Source: Nemertoderma westbladi (lineage: Eukaryota; Xenacoelomorpha; Nemertodermatida; Nemertodermatidae). From it: DNA of 33,098 nucleotides. The first letter of the stretch is position 1. Every line of letters starts with the position of its first letter. The DNA lies in NCBI GenBank assembly GCA_032718475.1, contig JAUCBJ010002637.1, forward strand, positions 1 to 33,098, in the 5' to 3' direction. The position numbers and the translations under genes were made by a program. Positions 23,210 to 32,600 of this stretch are shown here, piece by piece. Below the pieces are notes generated by a model. It did no database searches, was not told the origin of the DNA, and worked only from the letters and a program-made list of their open reading frames with translations.

Positions 23210-23223
23210 ATCACCATAGCAAC
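23210..23223. promoter_or_regulatory. RFX X-box upstream of UBXN10
   Basis: ATCACCATAGCAAC matches the RFX X-box consensus GTNRCCATRGYAAC at 13 of 14 positions; only the first base differs. It lies 124-137 bp before the UBXN10 ATG, the usual distance for X-boxes of ciliary genes. RFX factors drive ciliary genes in animals. That this site acts here is inference. Confidence 0.75.
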
Positions 23224-23230
23224 TAGCGGC

Positions 23231-23238
23231 TGATTGGC
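23231..23238 (-). promoter_or_regulatory. CCAAT box (NF-Y) next to the X-box
   Basis: The minus strand reads GCCAATCA seven bases upstream of the X-box. NF-Y and RFX are known to bind as neighbours on other promoters. The close pairing supports this being the UBXN10 promoter. Confidence 0.6.
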
Positions 23239-24628
23239 AACGTTTACGGCTCATGAATATTGCATATTAATGGCGCTTCGAAGTGGCTGTATAACTTAAT
23301 GACAACAAACACACTGAGGGGGTGGTACTTCTTCCATCATAAATATATTAATCTCGGTTGAATTAATGTGATATGACATGTAATGGGTAACTAGTTTACT
23401 GCGGTTAAATGTTACCTTTTTATACATCAATATTTACTAAAAGACAATAACATGTTTTTAATTTAAACCAAAAATAATTGTGTACATAAATTAATTTGTT
23501 CGACATTTTGTTACGGCGAAAACATACGAATCAATTCAATGCGGAAATACCGTCCCAGACATTACCTTCTCTCAGATTTAGTTATGAATCGTTTGTGGGA
23601 ACAGGTGCAAAATAAATATATATCGATCGATTATTATTCATTGTAATTGAAATTGCTCGGCCGAATTAAACAGACCTGTGTTTGAAAACAATCTTGTGAC
23701 ATCATCATTACAGTATATTACAGAATTAAGACTACGTACCCATGGATAAGAACAAAAGTTACAACCCTTGTAACTTTTGTTACAAGGCTTTATTTAATAA
23801 TACTCAAAAATATGTAAAACGTTGCGTTGCCTTTATACAAACAACGGCTTGATGATGTCTATAATTAAATCACAACAGCTATCTGGTATCTGCTACCTCA
23901 CTAAGTGGGGCCTTCGCGCAGCAGGTAACGTAAATATATGTTAAGGGTTAACTCGAAAGAATTATAAGCAAAATATAAGCATATGGCACCTAATCACTTT
24001 ACCACCTTGATGCAGACTGGGGGTTACTGCAGGCGATATAAAAACCCCACAAAAACTAGAATCTAGTTCTAGAATATATGTGTCACTGCCATGTATCAAT
24101 AAGGAAGAACGTATTAGACACCGGATGTATTTTAACACATATATGAGAAGTTTCAGCTTCAACGGATCATAAACGACGGAATGCGTCAAAGATTTCATTT
24201 TCAGACATTTGTCCCTTTAGCGGCAGACTAGAGAACTGCAGACAGATTACCCTCCTTTGAATGCAACAGTTCATAGTCTAGTACCAATCTACCAAGTTTC
24301 AACCTGAACTGATTAAAAGTAAAGAAATGCGAGGAAATTTTAATGTTTCGATACGTAGCCCTCTAACGGGAGACTGTTGAAATGATCTGTCAACGACGTC
24401 AACAACTATTTGCTATTATTGACCTATGGACCCACCCTTCTAACAGTGTCAGTTCGCAAGGCTCCGCTAACTTCGTGGCTCGCCCCACCATAACCCCCCA
24501 CCTCCCCCCCCAAAAAAACCCTATGGTATCATATTTCTAACTTGATGTGATTAAAGGGGCGAGCCTTGCACTCCGCAATGGATTATCAGAAAGGAAGGGC
24601 CGGGGTAGGAAGGGAGGGGGTGGGGGGT

Positions 24629-24656
24629 GGGGGGGGGGGGGGGGGGGGGGGGGGGG
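24629..24656. repeat. Poly-G tract, 28 bp
   Basis: An uninterrupted run of about 28 G within a G-rich stretch (24600-24660). It could form G-quadruplex structure. The length in the assembly may be unreliable because homopolymers are hard to sequence. Confidence 0.9.
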
Positions 24657-25389
24657 TGGGTTGGTCTGGATATTAATTTGTGCCTTTAAGTTGACAATAC
24701 ATTGAAATAATTATTGCTAAAAAAAACGTAACCTGTTGAATGTGGTACATAGTACACAAGTAAGTACTAAGGCAAACAATATAATATGTAGACAAAAACA
24801 AAACTGACATTAATGAAAATAATTTATAACTATTTACATACAAATCACAAATCAAAGTACAAATCACTTCTTACAAAAAAATACGTCAAGTAAATACCAT
24901 GGAAGATTACATTGACCTGGTGCACCATGTTATGGTCACCCTTGGGACCAACAGTTAATGTTTTAGCATAAAGGCATTTTTTAACGAATTAGCATTTTTT
25001 TAAATAATACTGTGTGTAGAAAATTGCGGGAAACAGAGTTAATTAAAAATAAATAAGAGTAATCGAACTCTTTATCATAGCAATTGATAAATTGTATTTT
25101 ACTCGTACAAACTATTGCAACTCCTTTTCCACAATATATTATTATCCCTGTATATACCACGGTGTTATAAAGCTCAAACGATGAGGCGCATTGACAAGTT
25201 GTACATGCTTGCTCATGTCAAAATATTGTTGAAACGATAAATAAGAATAACTGAGGAATTAAGTGACAAATCATATTTAACAAAATTCGAAGAATATGTG
25301 ACGAATAATATTGATAGAAATCAAAAACGGTTTCGATATGTCTTCGAGACAAGTTGAGTCACAAAAATTGTCAAAAATTACATCCTTTG

Positions 25390-25403
25390 CCCCCCCCCCC
25401 CCC
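25390..25403. repeat. Poly-C tract, 14 bp
   Basis: A run of 14 C about 120 bp past the WDR90 stop codon, the third long C/G homopolymer in the window. Confidence 0.9.
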
Positions 25404-25461
25404 ATCACTTTTATATAATTATATATTTTTTTATTACTTTTCATTAACTAAGTTTACATAA

Positions 25462-25467
25462 TTTATT
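25462..25467 (-). terminator. Polyadenylation signal AATAAA for WDR90
   Basis: The minus strand reads AATAAA about 58 bases after the WDR90 stop codon. A second AATAAA lies near 25429-25434. Either could set the mRNA end. Confidence 0.5.
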
Positions 25468-25524
25468 GGGATATAGTATCCCTATAGTCTTCCATCCAAA
25501 TGTGACGTACTGTTTATATAATTA

Positions 25525-28500
25525 TTACACAAGTAATTTATGCATATGAATCTCGTTATGGGCAACACTAAATATAATATTTCCGCGAGGTGAAAAAATA
25601 ACTTTACTGAGACTGTCGGAGTGGGTAAGAAAGTCCTGAAACGTTCCTTCCGTGTAGTCCACTAGTTTGATGAGCCATTCTCTGGTCGCTATAGCAATGA
25701 CGTGGCCCTTTGGGGACACGTCGAGCGAAGCAGCCCAATGGTTAATGTCGAGTTTACGAATAGTTTTCCGTTGACTTAAACTATAAAACTGGATACAACA
25801 TTGCAAACCGTAGCCGCTGTACACGATAACATCTGTGTCTGTGGGGCTAAACCGAGCGAGACTAGGCGGGTTACTGGACGGGTCTGTGGAGCCAGACAGG
25901 GCTGGGAAAGTCAACCAATCGATGAGGTCGCACAGATCCCGCGACCAATCGGAGCTCCACACGCTGACCCGCCGGTCCTGCGAGCAGACCAACCACAGAG
26001 AGGGTGGGGCCACCATCGGATCCCTATTGGTCGAGGGTTGGGCGTGTAAGTCGGTAATAGAAGCGCCTTTGTGATCAGATATAATACGCAACGTCATTCC
26101 GGTCGCGGTGTTGTTCACCGCAATCAACCCGTCCGCACCACCGCTTATAAAAACCCGCTCATCGCGACTGTATATAACGTGTTCTACGCTGGAGGAATGC
26201 GGACGCATCTTTAGAGTTACGTCCATTTTAGTCAGATCGAAAAGACGCAAAGTCCCATCGAGGTAGCCGGCTATTACTTTCAGTTTGTTGAGTGGCGTCG
26301 TCTCTGGACTAAAGGCGACGCAGCCACAACTCTGCCCCGCAACCTGGAACTGCATAGATTGCTCCACCGCAGAGCCATCTAGCGTCCACAATCGCACGCT
26401 GCCGTCGGCGCAACTGGTTGCTAGGTAACGCTCGTTGTTAAGGGCGACACCTGTTACTGACAGGGAGTGGCTGCTGACCAGACGAATGGAACTCCTCTCA
26501 TCCCAGTTGATGTACCACAGAGTGGAGGCGTCAGTCCCCACTATACCCATATCAAGAGAGGAGTCGAAGGAGGCACTAATTACTCCTCCGTCCAAGACCA
26601 TCTCGTCTTCCATAACCAACTGCTGCCTCCCTTGTCGCTCCTCCCTAATGCTCCACAGTCGCAACCGACCCGCGCTGCTCCCCATCACCAACCGACGACT
26701 CCTACAGACTAAGACCCCAATCTCTGCCGTGTCCCCCTCCCAGTGCATGTAACACGAGTTGTCCCGGGTGTCCCATGCGCTCAAAGTACCCCGACTGGTC
26801 CCCGCGTACAGCGAGCTGTCGGGGCCGTAACAGACCGACGTCAGTTCCCCGACTACCTCACCAGGGACACACGCACGATGGACCCCCAGACGAACCCCCT
26901 CACCAAGTTCCAACATCCAGAAAGAAATACATCGATCGTAACCAATGGTAACGAACTCGGTAAAGGCCGACGGGTCCCATGAGATCTGTAGAACCGGAGT
27001 CTCCGGGACACAAGCGGTTAGCAGACTCCAGTCCGCGGTAGACCACAGCGCAACGGCAGGGCTGTGGAGGTCCCCCGCTGATATTAAATAAGAGTCGTCC
27101 TTAGAGAACGCCAACGATTGCACACCTGTTTTATAGTAAGTTATAATTTTAATAAGTCTGTTCGGTAAACTCCAGATACAGAGTTGGCAGTTGGAAAGAC
27201 CGTCAGAGGAGGAAGCTGTAGCCAAAAACTGGGAGGCGTTGCTAAGAGACAATGTGTTTATTTCGTGGTCGTGGCCAATCAGATGAGTCTGCTCGTTAGT
27301 GGTGAGATCCTCAACAATAACAATGGCGCCGCTCGTGTATATGACTAAGGATGAGTCAGCGTCTGCGTTCCACGCCAGGTTGGAACGTCCGTTCCCGTTG
27401 TATCCGATTACTGTAGTTAGTTTGAGACCCGACTGGTTAGGTGGAGCCACATACCGGCACTGAGCCACTGGGAAGCACCGCTCCCGACTGAGGAACCGTT
27501 TGTGGACGGCGGCAAATCGCTGCACCGAAGGTTCCGTTAACCCAACGTTTTCTACGTCTCTTTCCGTCTGTCGATCCATTATCAATCCAGTTACCGGTGG
27601 CGGTGTATGAGATTCATTTAAATCGTAGATAGTCGGACTGGTGGAACCGAATGCTAACATTGTGTCGGCGTCACCCATTGGCTCTCCAGACAACTCATCG
27701 GCAACCGACAACTCGGCAGTACTAACGCTCCTCCCACAAGAATTCCTCGCTACTATCGAATATTTACCGGCGTCACTTAAACGGATGTCGGATATAACCA
27801 AACTGAACTTCGCGCCAACAAAGATTTTTTTAATTCTCACAGAGTCATAAATAATCCTCTCATTGTGGAACCACTCCACTTCTGGGTCGGGATCACATTC
27901 TATAATGGCGTCTAAACGAATACCTTCCCCCACCTTGGCCTTCAAACTAACTAACGCATTAACAAAATTAGGAGGCGTAAGCAATCCTGACTGTATAGAA
28001 TGCCCCCCAATGTTACCAACATTAGCAGTTGGAATTACTTTCAGATTCGCATAGGATGTTATTTTCCCTGCGCTATTCTCCGCAATGCAGGTCCAAGTTC
28101 CCGCATCGGGGATACGAATCCTTGAGATATCCAAGGAATGCATCGTACCATCGAAGGATATGACCACCCGACCGTCGTTCTTCACTACCACCCCATCGTG
28201 GAACCACCTCGTACGGAGTGGAGGATGCGACTTGATCCTAACAGAGAATGTAACTCGCCCATCTTCAGGAACTTCCTGATTATGGAGTCTGGAATAGAAC
28301 TTAGGAAGCCTAATGGCTGTCGGGTTATTAATAAATCCATCTCCTTGGTTATCAATGCAGTCTGTCTGTCCATTGGAAACAAAGTCCCAAGGAGGCGATA
28401 TATTATCTCCATTAACGCGGAGCACTTCAGTAAATAGTTTGTTAGGAATCTCTACATTTCCATTACCGGTTCCATTACATTCAATGATGTTTCTAGTTTG

Positions 28501-31497
28501 TTTGGGAACATTCGAATTAACATCCAACGAATCTCCACCATCAAGTACCGCTCTTCCTGAGAACCTCCATACCAGCAGTCCATCTCCCCCCGATATCAGA
28601 TACTTCCCATCAGGACTAAATTCCATGTTCTTTATTTTTCCCGAATGTCCAATAAACTGTTGATGACCACCAGCCTTACTCCAGTAACTATAAAGTTTTA
28701 TCATTTTATTACCACCCAAAGCAATAAATTGTGAGTCTGGAGAAACAGCTATACTGTAGACATGGTCCTCAATTGAAACTACATCTAATATTTCGCCGTT
28801 GTGGTTGTTAATTTTTAGCAGTTTTGATGATGAAGTGATAACAAGTAAATGGCTAGAATAAGTTGGTGGATAAATAAGGTTTACCGCGCGGTCCAAATGC
28901 CGACTTTCACACACGGAAGAAACGTCAACACGTAGGAATTCGTCCAGGGTTTTTCCATTTAGCAACGTAACAATAGAACTGGATGGCCCAATAACTGCTA
29001 ATTGAGTGGAATCACCATTGACAGCTAAACAATTCGAAGCCGTTCTGCAAACCAAACCATCAAGTTTACGTGCGATTATCCAATCGCGGGTCGCCACAAC
29101 ACAAATTGTGGAACATTTTCCTCCAACATAAAGATAATATCCATTGTTAGAAAATGCCAAACCTGTAATTTCAGATTTCGTCGTTTTAAATTTCATAAAT
29201 TGTTTCTGCATCTGCTGAATATAAATGTGAACTACACCAGAACTATCGCCCACAGCTAATGTCCCGTTGGAGGGATGTATGGCAACCTTCTCCGGGAATG
29301 AGTTGGGAAAGTTGGATAATTTAACCTTTGCTATTTGAGTACAATGATCGTCGATCGCACGTAGACGTATTGTTGAGTCAGATGACGCAGTTATTAGCTG
29401 CATATTACTATAATCCAATGAAAAATCGATCAGCTCGTCAACTTGACAATGAATCAATGCTTTATAACTTCTGCTGTCAATATCCAGAACACCTACATCT
29501 CCACCGCGAGTTCCCACAGCAATCTTTAAACCGTCATCACAAACATAAACTGAGTCAAACGGCTCCTCCAAATCAACTTCGAGAAACACCGATGAGAAAT
29601 CCAAAGGCCACACGCGCAAGTATCCATCGGTAGAACAGGTTACGCAGAATGCATCAGTGACACCGACACGTTCCAGCGTAATAGCCCCGGATTGGTTAGT
29701 AGGAACGAGTTTACAGACTTGGTCCACAGCCGGGTGTGGTAAAGTAAGCTTAATGATCAACCCTGATGTAGTGCAGGAAAATAGAAACCCATCATCGCCC
29801 TTTTGGTGTGCAATGTCGGTAAATGTGTGCAGAGAATAATCTAAAAGATCAATAGGACACGATCGCAGTGAATTATTACGCAACTTCCATAACTGAATGT
29901 TACTCTGTCCGCAAGATACTGCGGAAAATCCATCGTTACTTAAAACAATCAGTTTGTTGATATGAACATCAGTGATGGCTCTCGCAAGTACAGTGTGAGA
30001 AGCTTGCGTGATGTCCCAAACAATAACCAGGTATTTATCATGCGTATCTCGACAAACAGCCCATAATGTGCTCTTAGACAACGCGATACAATTCAATCCC
30101 CGAGCATGAGCAGTGAGCACAGAGAGACATGATAGGGATCGCAGACTCCATAGCCGTATCAGAGTCACATCTCCCGCTTGTCCAGAAGCCAAAATATCTC
30201 CTCGGGGATCTAGAGCAAGGGCGGCAATTTTATCAGTATGGCCCATAAGAAACAATTGTTTCCCAGTAGACAATGTGTGAGCGACTACAATAGCATGAGC
30301 AGGATATATGACTAACGCTCCGTCTTTAGTGAATAATATATCCCTGCAATTCGACCCACCATACCCAACGACGTGGAGTAACTTCATTATTGGATCAGGA
30401 AGCAAAGATTGGTCAGTAGACAACTTAGTAACGCGGGTAATTGTGGCCGGATGGGATTCAACTTGATTACGAGTAACACTGGAAGAAGTCTCGGTGTTCG
30501 CATACACGTTAACAGATCGATTATTACCTCGATCTTCCAGCACCTCAGGTAGTTCCATAGTAACTTTCTTACGAATAGTTGACTTGGGTTTAGTTAATCG
30601 GTTAACTAAAGATAAATCCTGGTTTCCACCCTGCCGGGAATCCACTTCAGCCACAACCATTCGCTTGGTATCCACAATTGAACCGCCAATCACAGGTAGT
30701 GGATGTTTGTGTTTCATTAAAGGAGTACATTTTTGGACAGAATCGAAAGGTGGTTGACAAAGAATCTCCTTGCTGGGGAAATTAATAAAGTCGTAAAGGT
30801 CAGCCCATTTGGTGTTGCTAGGTACTGGGAATGTAAGGTCCCTCGGAAGTGGGGTACAGCCAGTGGATAGTAGACCTTTCCTCTTGGCGTCATGGTAACT
30901 AATACCCGGTTCATAGGATATATCAGAAGTGATACAATTCTTCACTAACATGCTCGCACAAAGCTGAATCGCTTTAACATGGCTGAAGACACGGTGCAGG
31001 TAAACATTGAGCAGAAGATGCAAATCTAGACAAAGCACAGTCCATCTGCTACTAATGGGGGCTGGACCTTGATAACCATGCTTCCCCCCTTTAGCTGTTC
31101 GGCTGTCTATACTACCATCCGGATAGGGACATAAGTATGGGAACTGCAACCAAGTTGATGTACTTTTAAATTCTTTATAAAGGTTGCTGATACTCACCCT
31201 CACAATTAAACTATCGTTTGTGGCGACATCTAAATGAATTGCAAAATACTTTGAAGGAGTTGGTTTAAAGAATATATACAAATTTTTTCCTGTTAATCCC
31301 AATGATTGAGTGCTGCATTTTGGCAACTGTATATAGTTAACAGCTGGAACTGAGCCAGATATTTTATAAACAGTACTTTTTAATTCTTTGTCCATAATTG
31401 TTGAGACATCGCCTTCACGACTCACCCGCTTCCAATCACTAATTTCGCAAAATTTAAAGAGATTTAGGTACGGATTCTGCCACAGTTTTAAAGTCAT
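25525..31497 (-). CDS. WDR90: WDR90/POC16-like centriole protein with two Ig domains, intronless
   Basis: A complete 1990-codon frame from ATG 31497 (A at -3) to TAA. Residues 1-about 200 are the CFA20/DUF667-like domain that marks WDR90 (WQNPYLNLFKF, VNYIQLPKCSTQSLGLTG, YFAIHLDV). The start agrees with the family's usual beginning. Residues 200-370 are a linker. About 370-985 is a first block of WD40 repeats, beginning LLHVVGYGG. Two I-set immunoglobulin domains follow (about 1065-1157 and 1174-1264). About 1364-1990 is a second WD40 block ending HNEIHMHKLLV. In other animals WDR90 binds the centriole triplet wall and holds the inner scaffold; that role here is inferred. Human WDR90 (about 1748 residues, many exons, no Ig domains, from memory) differs in both respects. 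Ig1 keeps only the second core cysteine (TWTC) and Ig2 has neither, as suits a cytosolic protein. There is no signal peptide. The frame is intact, so it does not look like a pseudogene. Confidence 0.93.
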   Translation of the reverse strand: MTLKLWQNPYLNLFKFCEISDWKRVSREGDVSTIMDKELKSTVYKISGSVPAVNYIQLPKCSTQSLGLTGKNLYIFFKPTPSKYFAIHLDVATNDSLIVRVSISNLYKEFKSTSTWLQFPYLCPYPDGSIDSRTAKGGKHGYQGPAPISSRWTVLCLDLHLLLNVYLHRVFSHVKAIQLCASMLVKNCITSDISYEPGISYHDAKRKGLLSTGCTPLPRDLTFPVPSNTKWADLYDFINFPSKEILCQPPFDSVQKCTPLMKHKHPLPVIGGSIVDTKRMVVAEVDSRQGGNQDLSLVNRLTKPKSTIRKKVTMELPEVLEDRGNNRSVNVYANTETSSSVTRNQVESHPATITRVTKLSTDQSLLPDPIMKLLHVVGYGGSNCRDILFTKDGALVIYPAHAIVVAHTLSTGKQLFLMGHTDKIAALALDPRGDILASGQAGDVTLIRLWSLRSLSCLSVLTAHARGLNCIALSKSTLWAVCRDTHDKYLVIVWDITQASHTVLARAITDVHINKLIVLSNDGFSAVSCGQSNIQLWKLRNNSLRSCPIDLLDYSLHTFTDIAHQKGDDGFLFSCTTSGLIIKLTLPHPAVDQVCKLVPTNQSGAITLERVGVTDAFCVTCSTDGYLRVWPLDFSSVFLEVDLEEPFDSVYVCDDGLKIAVGTRGGDVGVLDIDSRSYKALIHCQVDELIDFSLDYSNMQLITASSDSTIRLRAIDDHCTQIAKVKLSNFPNSFPEKVAIHPSNGTLAVGDSSGVVHIYIQQMQKQFMKFKTTKSEITGLAFSNNGYYLYVGGKCSTICVVATRDWIIARKLDGLVCRTASNCLAVNGDSTQLAVIGPSSSIVTLLNGKTLDEFLRVDVSSVCESRHLDRAVNLIYPPTYSSHLLVITSSSKLLKINNHNGEILDVVSIEDHVYSIAVSPDSQFIALGGNKMIKLYSYWSKAGGHQQFIGHSGKIKNMEFSPDGKYLISGGDGLLVWRFSGRAVLDGGDSLDVNSNVPKQTRNIIECNGTGNGNVEIPNKLFTEVLRVNGDNISPPWDFVSNGQTDCIDNQGDGFINNPTAIRLPKFYSRLHNQEVPEDGRVTFSVRIKSHPPLRTRWFHDGVVVKNDGRVVISFDGTMHSLDISRIRIPDAGTWTCIAENSAGKITSYANLKVIPTANVGNIGGHSIQSGLLTPPNFVNALVSLKAKVGEGIRLDAIIECDPDPEVEWFHNERIIYDSVRIKKIFVGAKFSLVISDIRLSDAGKYSIVARNSCGRSVSTAELSVADELSGEPMGDADTMLAFGSTSPTIYDLNESHTPPPVTGLIMDRQTERDVENVGLTEPSVQRFAAVHKRFLSRERCFPVAQCRYVAPPNQSGLKLTTVIGYNGNGRSNLAWNADADSSLVIYTSGAIVIVEDLTTNEQTHLIGHDHEINTLSLSNASQFLATASSSDGLSNCQLCIWSLPNRLIKIITYYKTGVQSLAFSKDDSYLISAGDLHSPAVALWSTADWSLLTACVPETPVLQISWDPSAFTEFVTIGYDRCISFWMLELGEGVRLGVHRACVPGEVVGELTSVCYGPDSSLYAGTSRGTLSAWDTRDNSCYMHWEGDTAEIGVLVCRSRRLVMGSSAGRLRLWSIREERQGRQQLVMEDEMVLDGGVISASFDSSLDMGIVGTDASTLWYINWDERSSIRLVSSHSLSVTGVALNNERYLATSCADGSVRLWTLDGSAVEQSMQFQVAGQSCGCVAFSPETTPLNKLKVIAGYLDGTLRLFDLTKMDVTLKMRPHSSSVEHVIYSRDERVFISGGADGLIAVNNTATGMTLRIISDHKGASITDLHAQPSTNRDPMVAPPSLWLVCSQDRRVSVWSSDWSRDLCDLIDWLTFPALSGSTDPSSNPPSLARFSPTDTDVIVYSGYGLQCCIQFYSLSQRKTIRKLDINHWAASLDVSPKGHVIAIATREWLIKLVDYTEGTFQDFLTHSDSLSKVIFSPRGNIIFSVAHNEIHMHKLLV

Positions 31498-31505
31498 CGT
31501 GACAT
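31494..31505 (-). promoter_or_regulatory. Minimal upstream frame ending in ATGA at the WDR90 start
   Basis: The minus strand reads ATGTCACGATGA: a three-codon frame (M-S-R-stop) whose TGA overlaps the WDR90 start codon in ATGA. Such an overlap could couple ending and restarting of translation. It matters only if the transcript begins upstream of 31505. Confidence 0.4.
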
Positions 31506-31730
31506 AGAGAATATAATAACCAAAATATCAATCAATGACATTAACAAATAACAAATCAATACGTCAGATGACACACGGTCAGTAGCCTAAATAACTGTGA
31601 AATTAAATTTGTAAATACCAGCAATCTCTTCTATACACCATCTCATAGAAGAGCCTATAATCTCTTAATTCAATGGATGCGCCGGGCCTGGTCCCCATGT
31701 CCCTGCCTAATTTATCTACAAAATGTTAAT
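31506..31730. other. WDR90 upstream region
   Basis: Short unique region between the WDR90 start and the retrotransposon tail, so any promoter must be compact or lie across the element. No TATA box at a convincing position. An imperfect inverted pair CTCTTCTATA.../TAGAAGAGCC lies near 31626-31652. Confidence 0.4.
31582..31595. promoter_or_regulatory. Possible X-box upstream of WDR90
   Basis: GTAGCC-TA-AATAAC has a perfect left RFX half-site (GTNRCC) and a right half-site with one mismatch (RGYAAC), separated by two bases, 85-98 bp before the ATG. It is weaker than the UBXN10 site and could occur by chance. Confidence 0.3.
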
Positions 31731-31749
31731 ACTACTACTACTACTACTA
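31731..31749 (-). repeat. Trinucleotide tail (TAG)6
   Basis: Six CTA units on the plus strand, TAG on the minus strand, at the exact 3' end of the RTE-like remnant. Confidence 0.9.
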
Positions 31750-32600
31750 GGATCGGCATGTTGCATTGCAGCTGCATTTTTAAGAATGCTATGCCGGCTT
31801 GTCGACAAAATTGCGCCGCCACAACTCCCTATCACCCATGACATTGGCTAGATCATCCACATCTTCAAGGCCAGTGTCCTTTAAGATGCGTCTCAAGAAA
31901 GTCATGGGCTGTCCACCATGCTTATTCACTCCATGAGGCTGCCAAAGATTATGCACTGGCTGGTCCTCACGGCGAAAGCAATGTCCTGCAAAGCGTAGGC
32001 GATTTTGTTCTAGTGTCAAGCTTGGGGGAATCAATGAGCCCGACGTACCATTCTTGTGAATGTGCCATCCAGAGACTTGGCGTCCTCAGCAGTTAGAGCC
32101 CAGCATGGACTCCTATAGAGAAGTGCTGGAACTATTGCTGCTCTAAATAATCGGACCTTAAGTTTCCAATTAATTCTCGGTGACTTCCAAATCCTGGAAA
32201 GCCTATTCAAGCAGTCAATCCATGATTCATGGGATCCATGATCCCAGGTAACAGAAGTCATCCACATGCTCAAGCATACCATCCTTTGAGCTTATGCTCA
32301 TCCTATCAGACTTGCTGACTTTAAAATTTAACTGTCAAAATTGTGGACTTTCTAGAGTTATTAAAAAGACCAACACTAGAAGCAGCATGTTCTAATGAGC
32401 TGAGGAGCCGTTGGCCTCCCTCTAGCTGTCTAGTGATTCTGAGAGTACTCCTAAGTCATCAGCAAAGTCTAGATCAGTTAGGTACTTGGCAGGATTTCCT
32501 CGACTTCTAAGGACATGCATAGAACATAGTCAAACACAATTATGAACAAGAATGGTGCAAGTGTGTCTCCCTGGAGGACGCCCCAACGATAATGAGATCA
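31731..32600 (-). mobile_element. Truncated RTE-like non-LTR retrotransposon
   Basis: Minus-strand translation gives reverse transcriptase motifs in order: GVLQGDTLAPFLFII (near 32570), LTDLDFADDLG (catalytic FADD, near 32465), AQRLLSSLEHAA, then KVRLFRAAIVPALLYRSPCW, then LRFAGHCFRRED and DRELWRR at the C-terminal end. These belong to RTE-clade elements. A frameshift and a missing segment near 32030, plus stops near 32430, show it is dead. The 5' part is lost near 32600. The 3' end is a short (TAG)6 tail (31731-31749), as RTE elements often have. It lies just upstream of WDR90, same orientation. Confidence 0.85.

Larger units (their letters stand above)
23240..25461. other. Intergenic DNA between WDR90 and UBXN10
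   Basis: About 2.2 kb with no convincing gene. It includes a perfect 9-bp stem with a TTTT loop (CCTTGTAAC/GTTACAAGG, 23766-23787), which overlaps an alternative stem AGTTACAA/TTGTAACT starting at 23757. A 10-bp inverted pair GGCTCGCCCC/GGGGCGAGCC flanks about 24480-24570. Two C/G homopolymers are listed separately. Short open stretches at 23962-24198 and 24673-24867 show no domain. Confidence 0.5.

Noticed and set aside
24480-24570. MITE suggested by the GGCTCGCCCC/GGGGCGAGCC inverted pair
   Set aside because: Only 10 bp match, with no target duplication seen; too little to call an element.
25801-30757. Many short plus-strand frames opposite WDR90
   Set aside because: Antisense shadows of the long coding frame; no domains of their own.
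25525-31497. WDR90 as a processed pseudogene
   Set aside because: Nearly 2000 codons without a stop or frameshift and with all domains kept argue for a working gene; only its origin by retrotransposition remains open.
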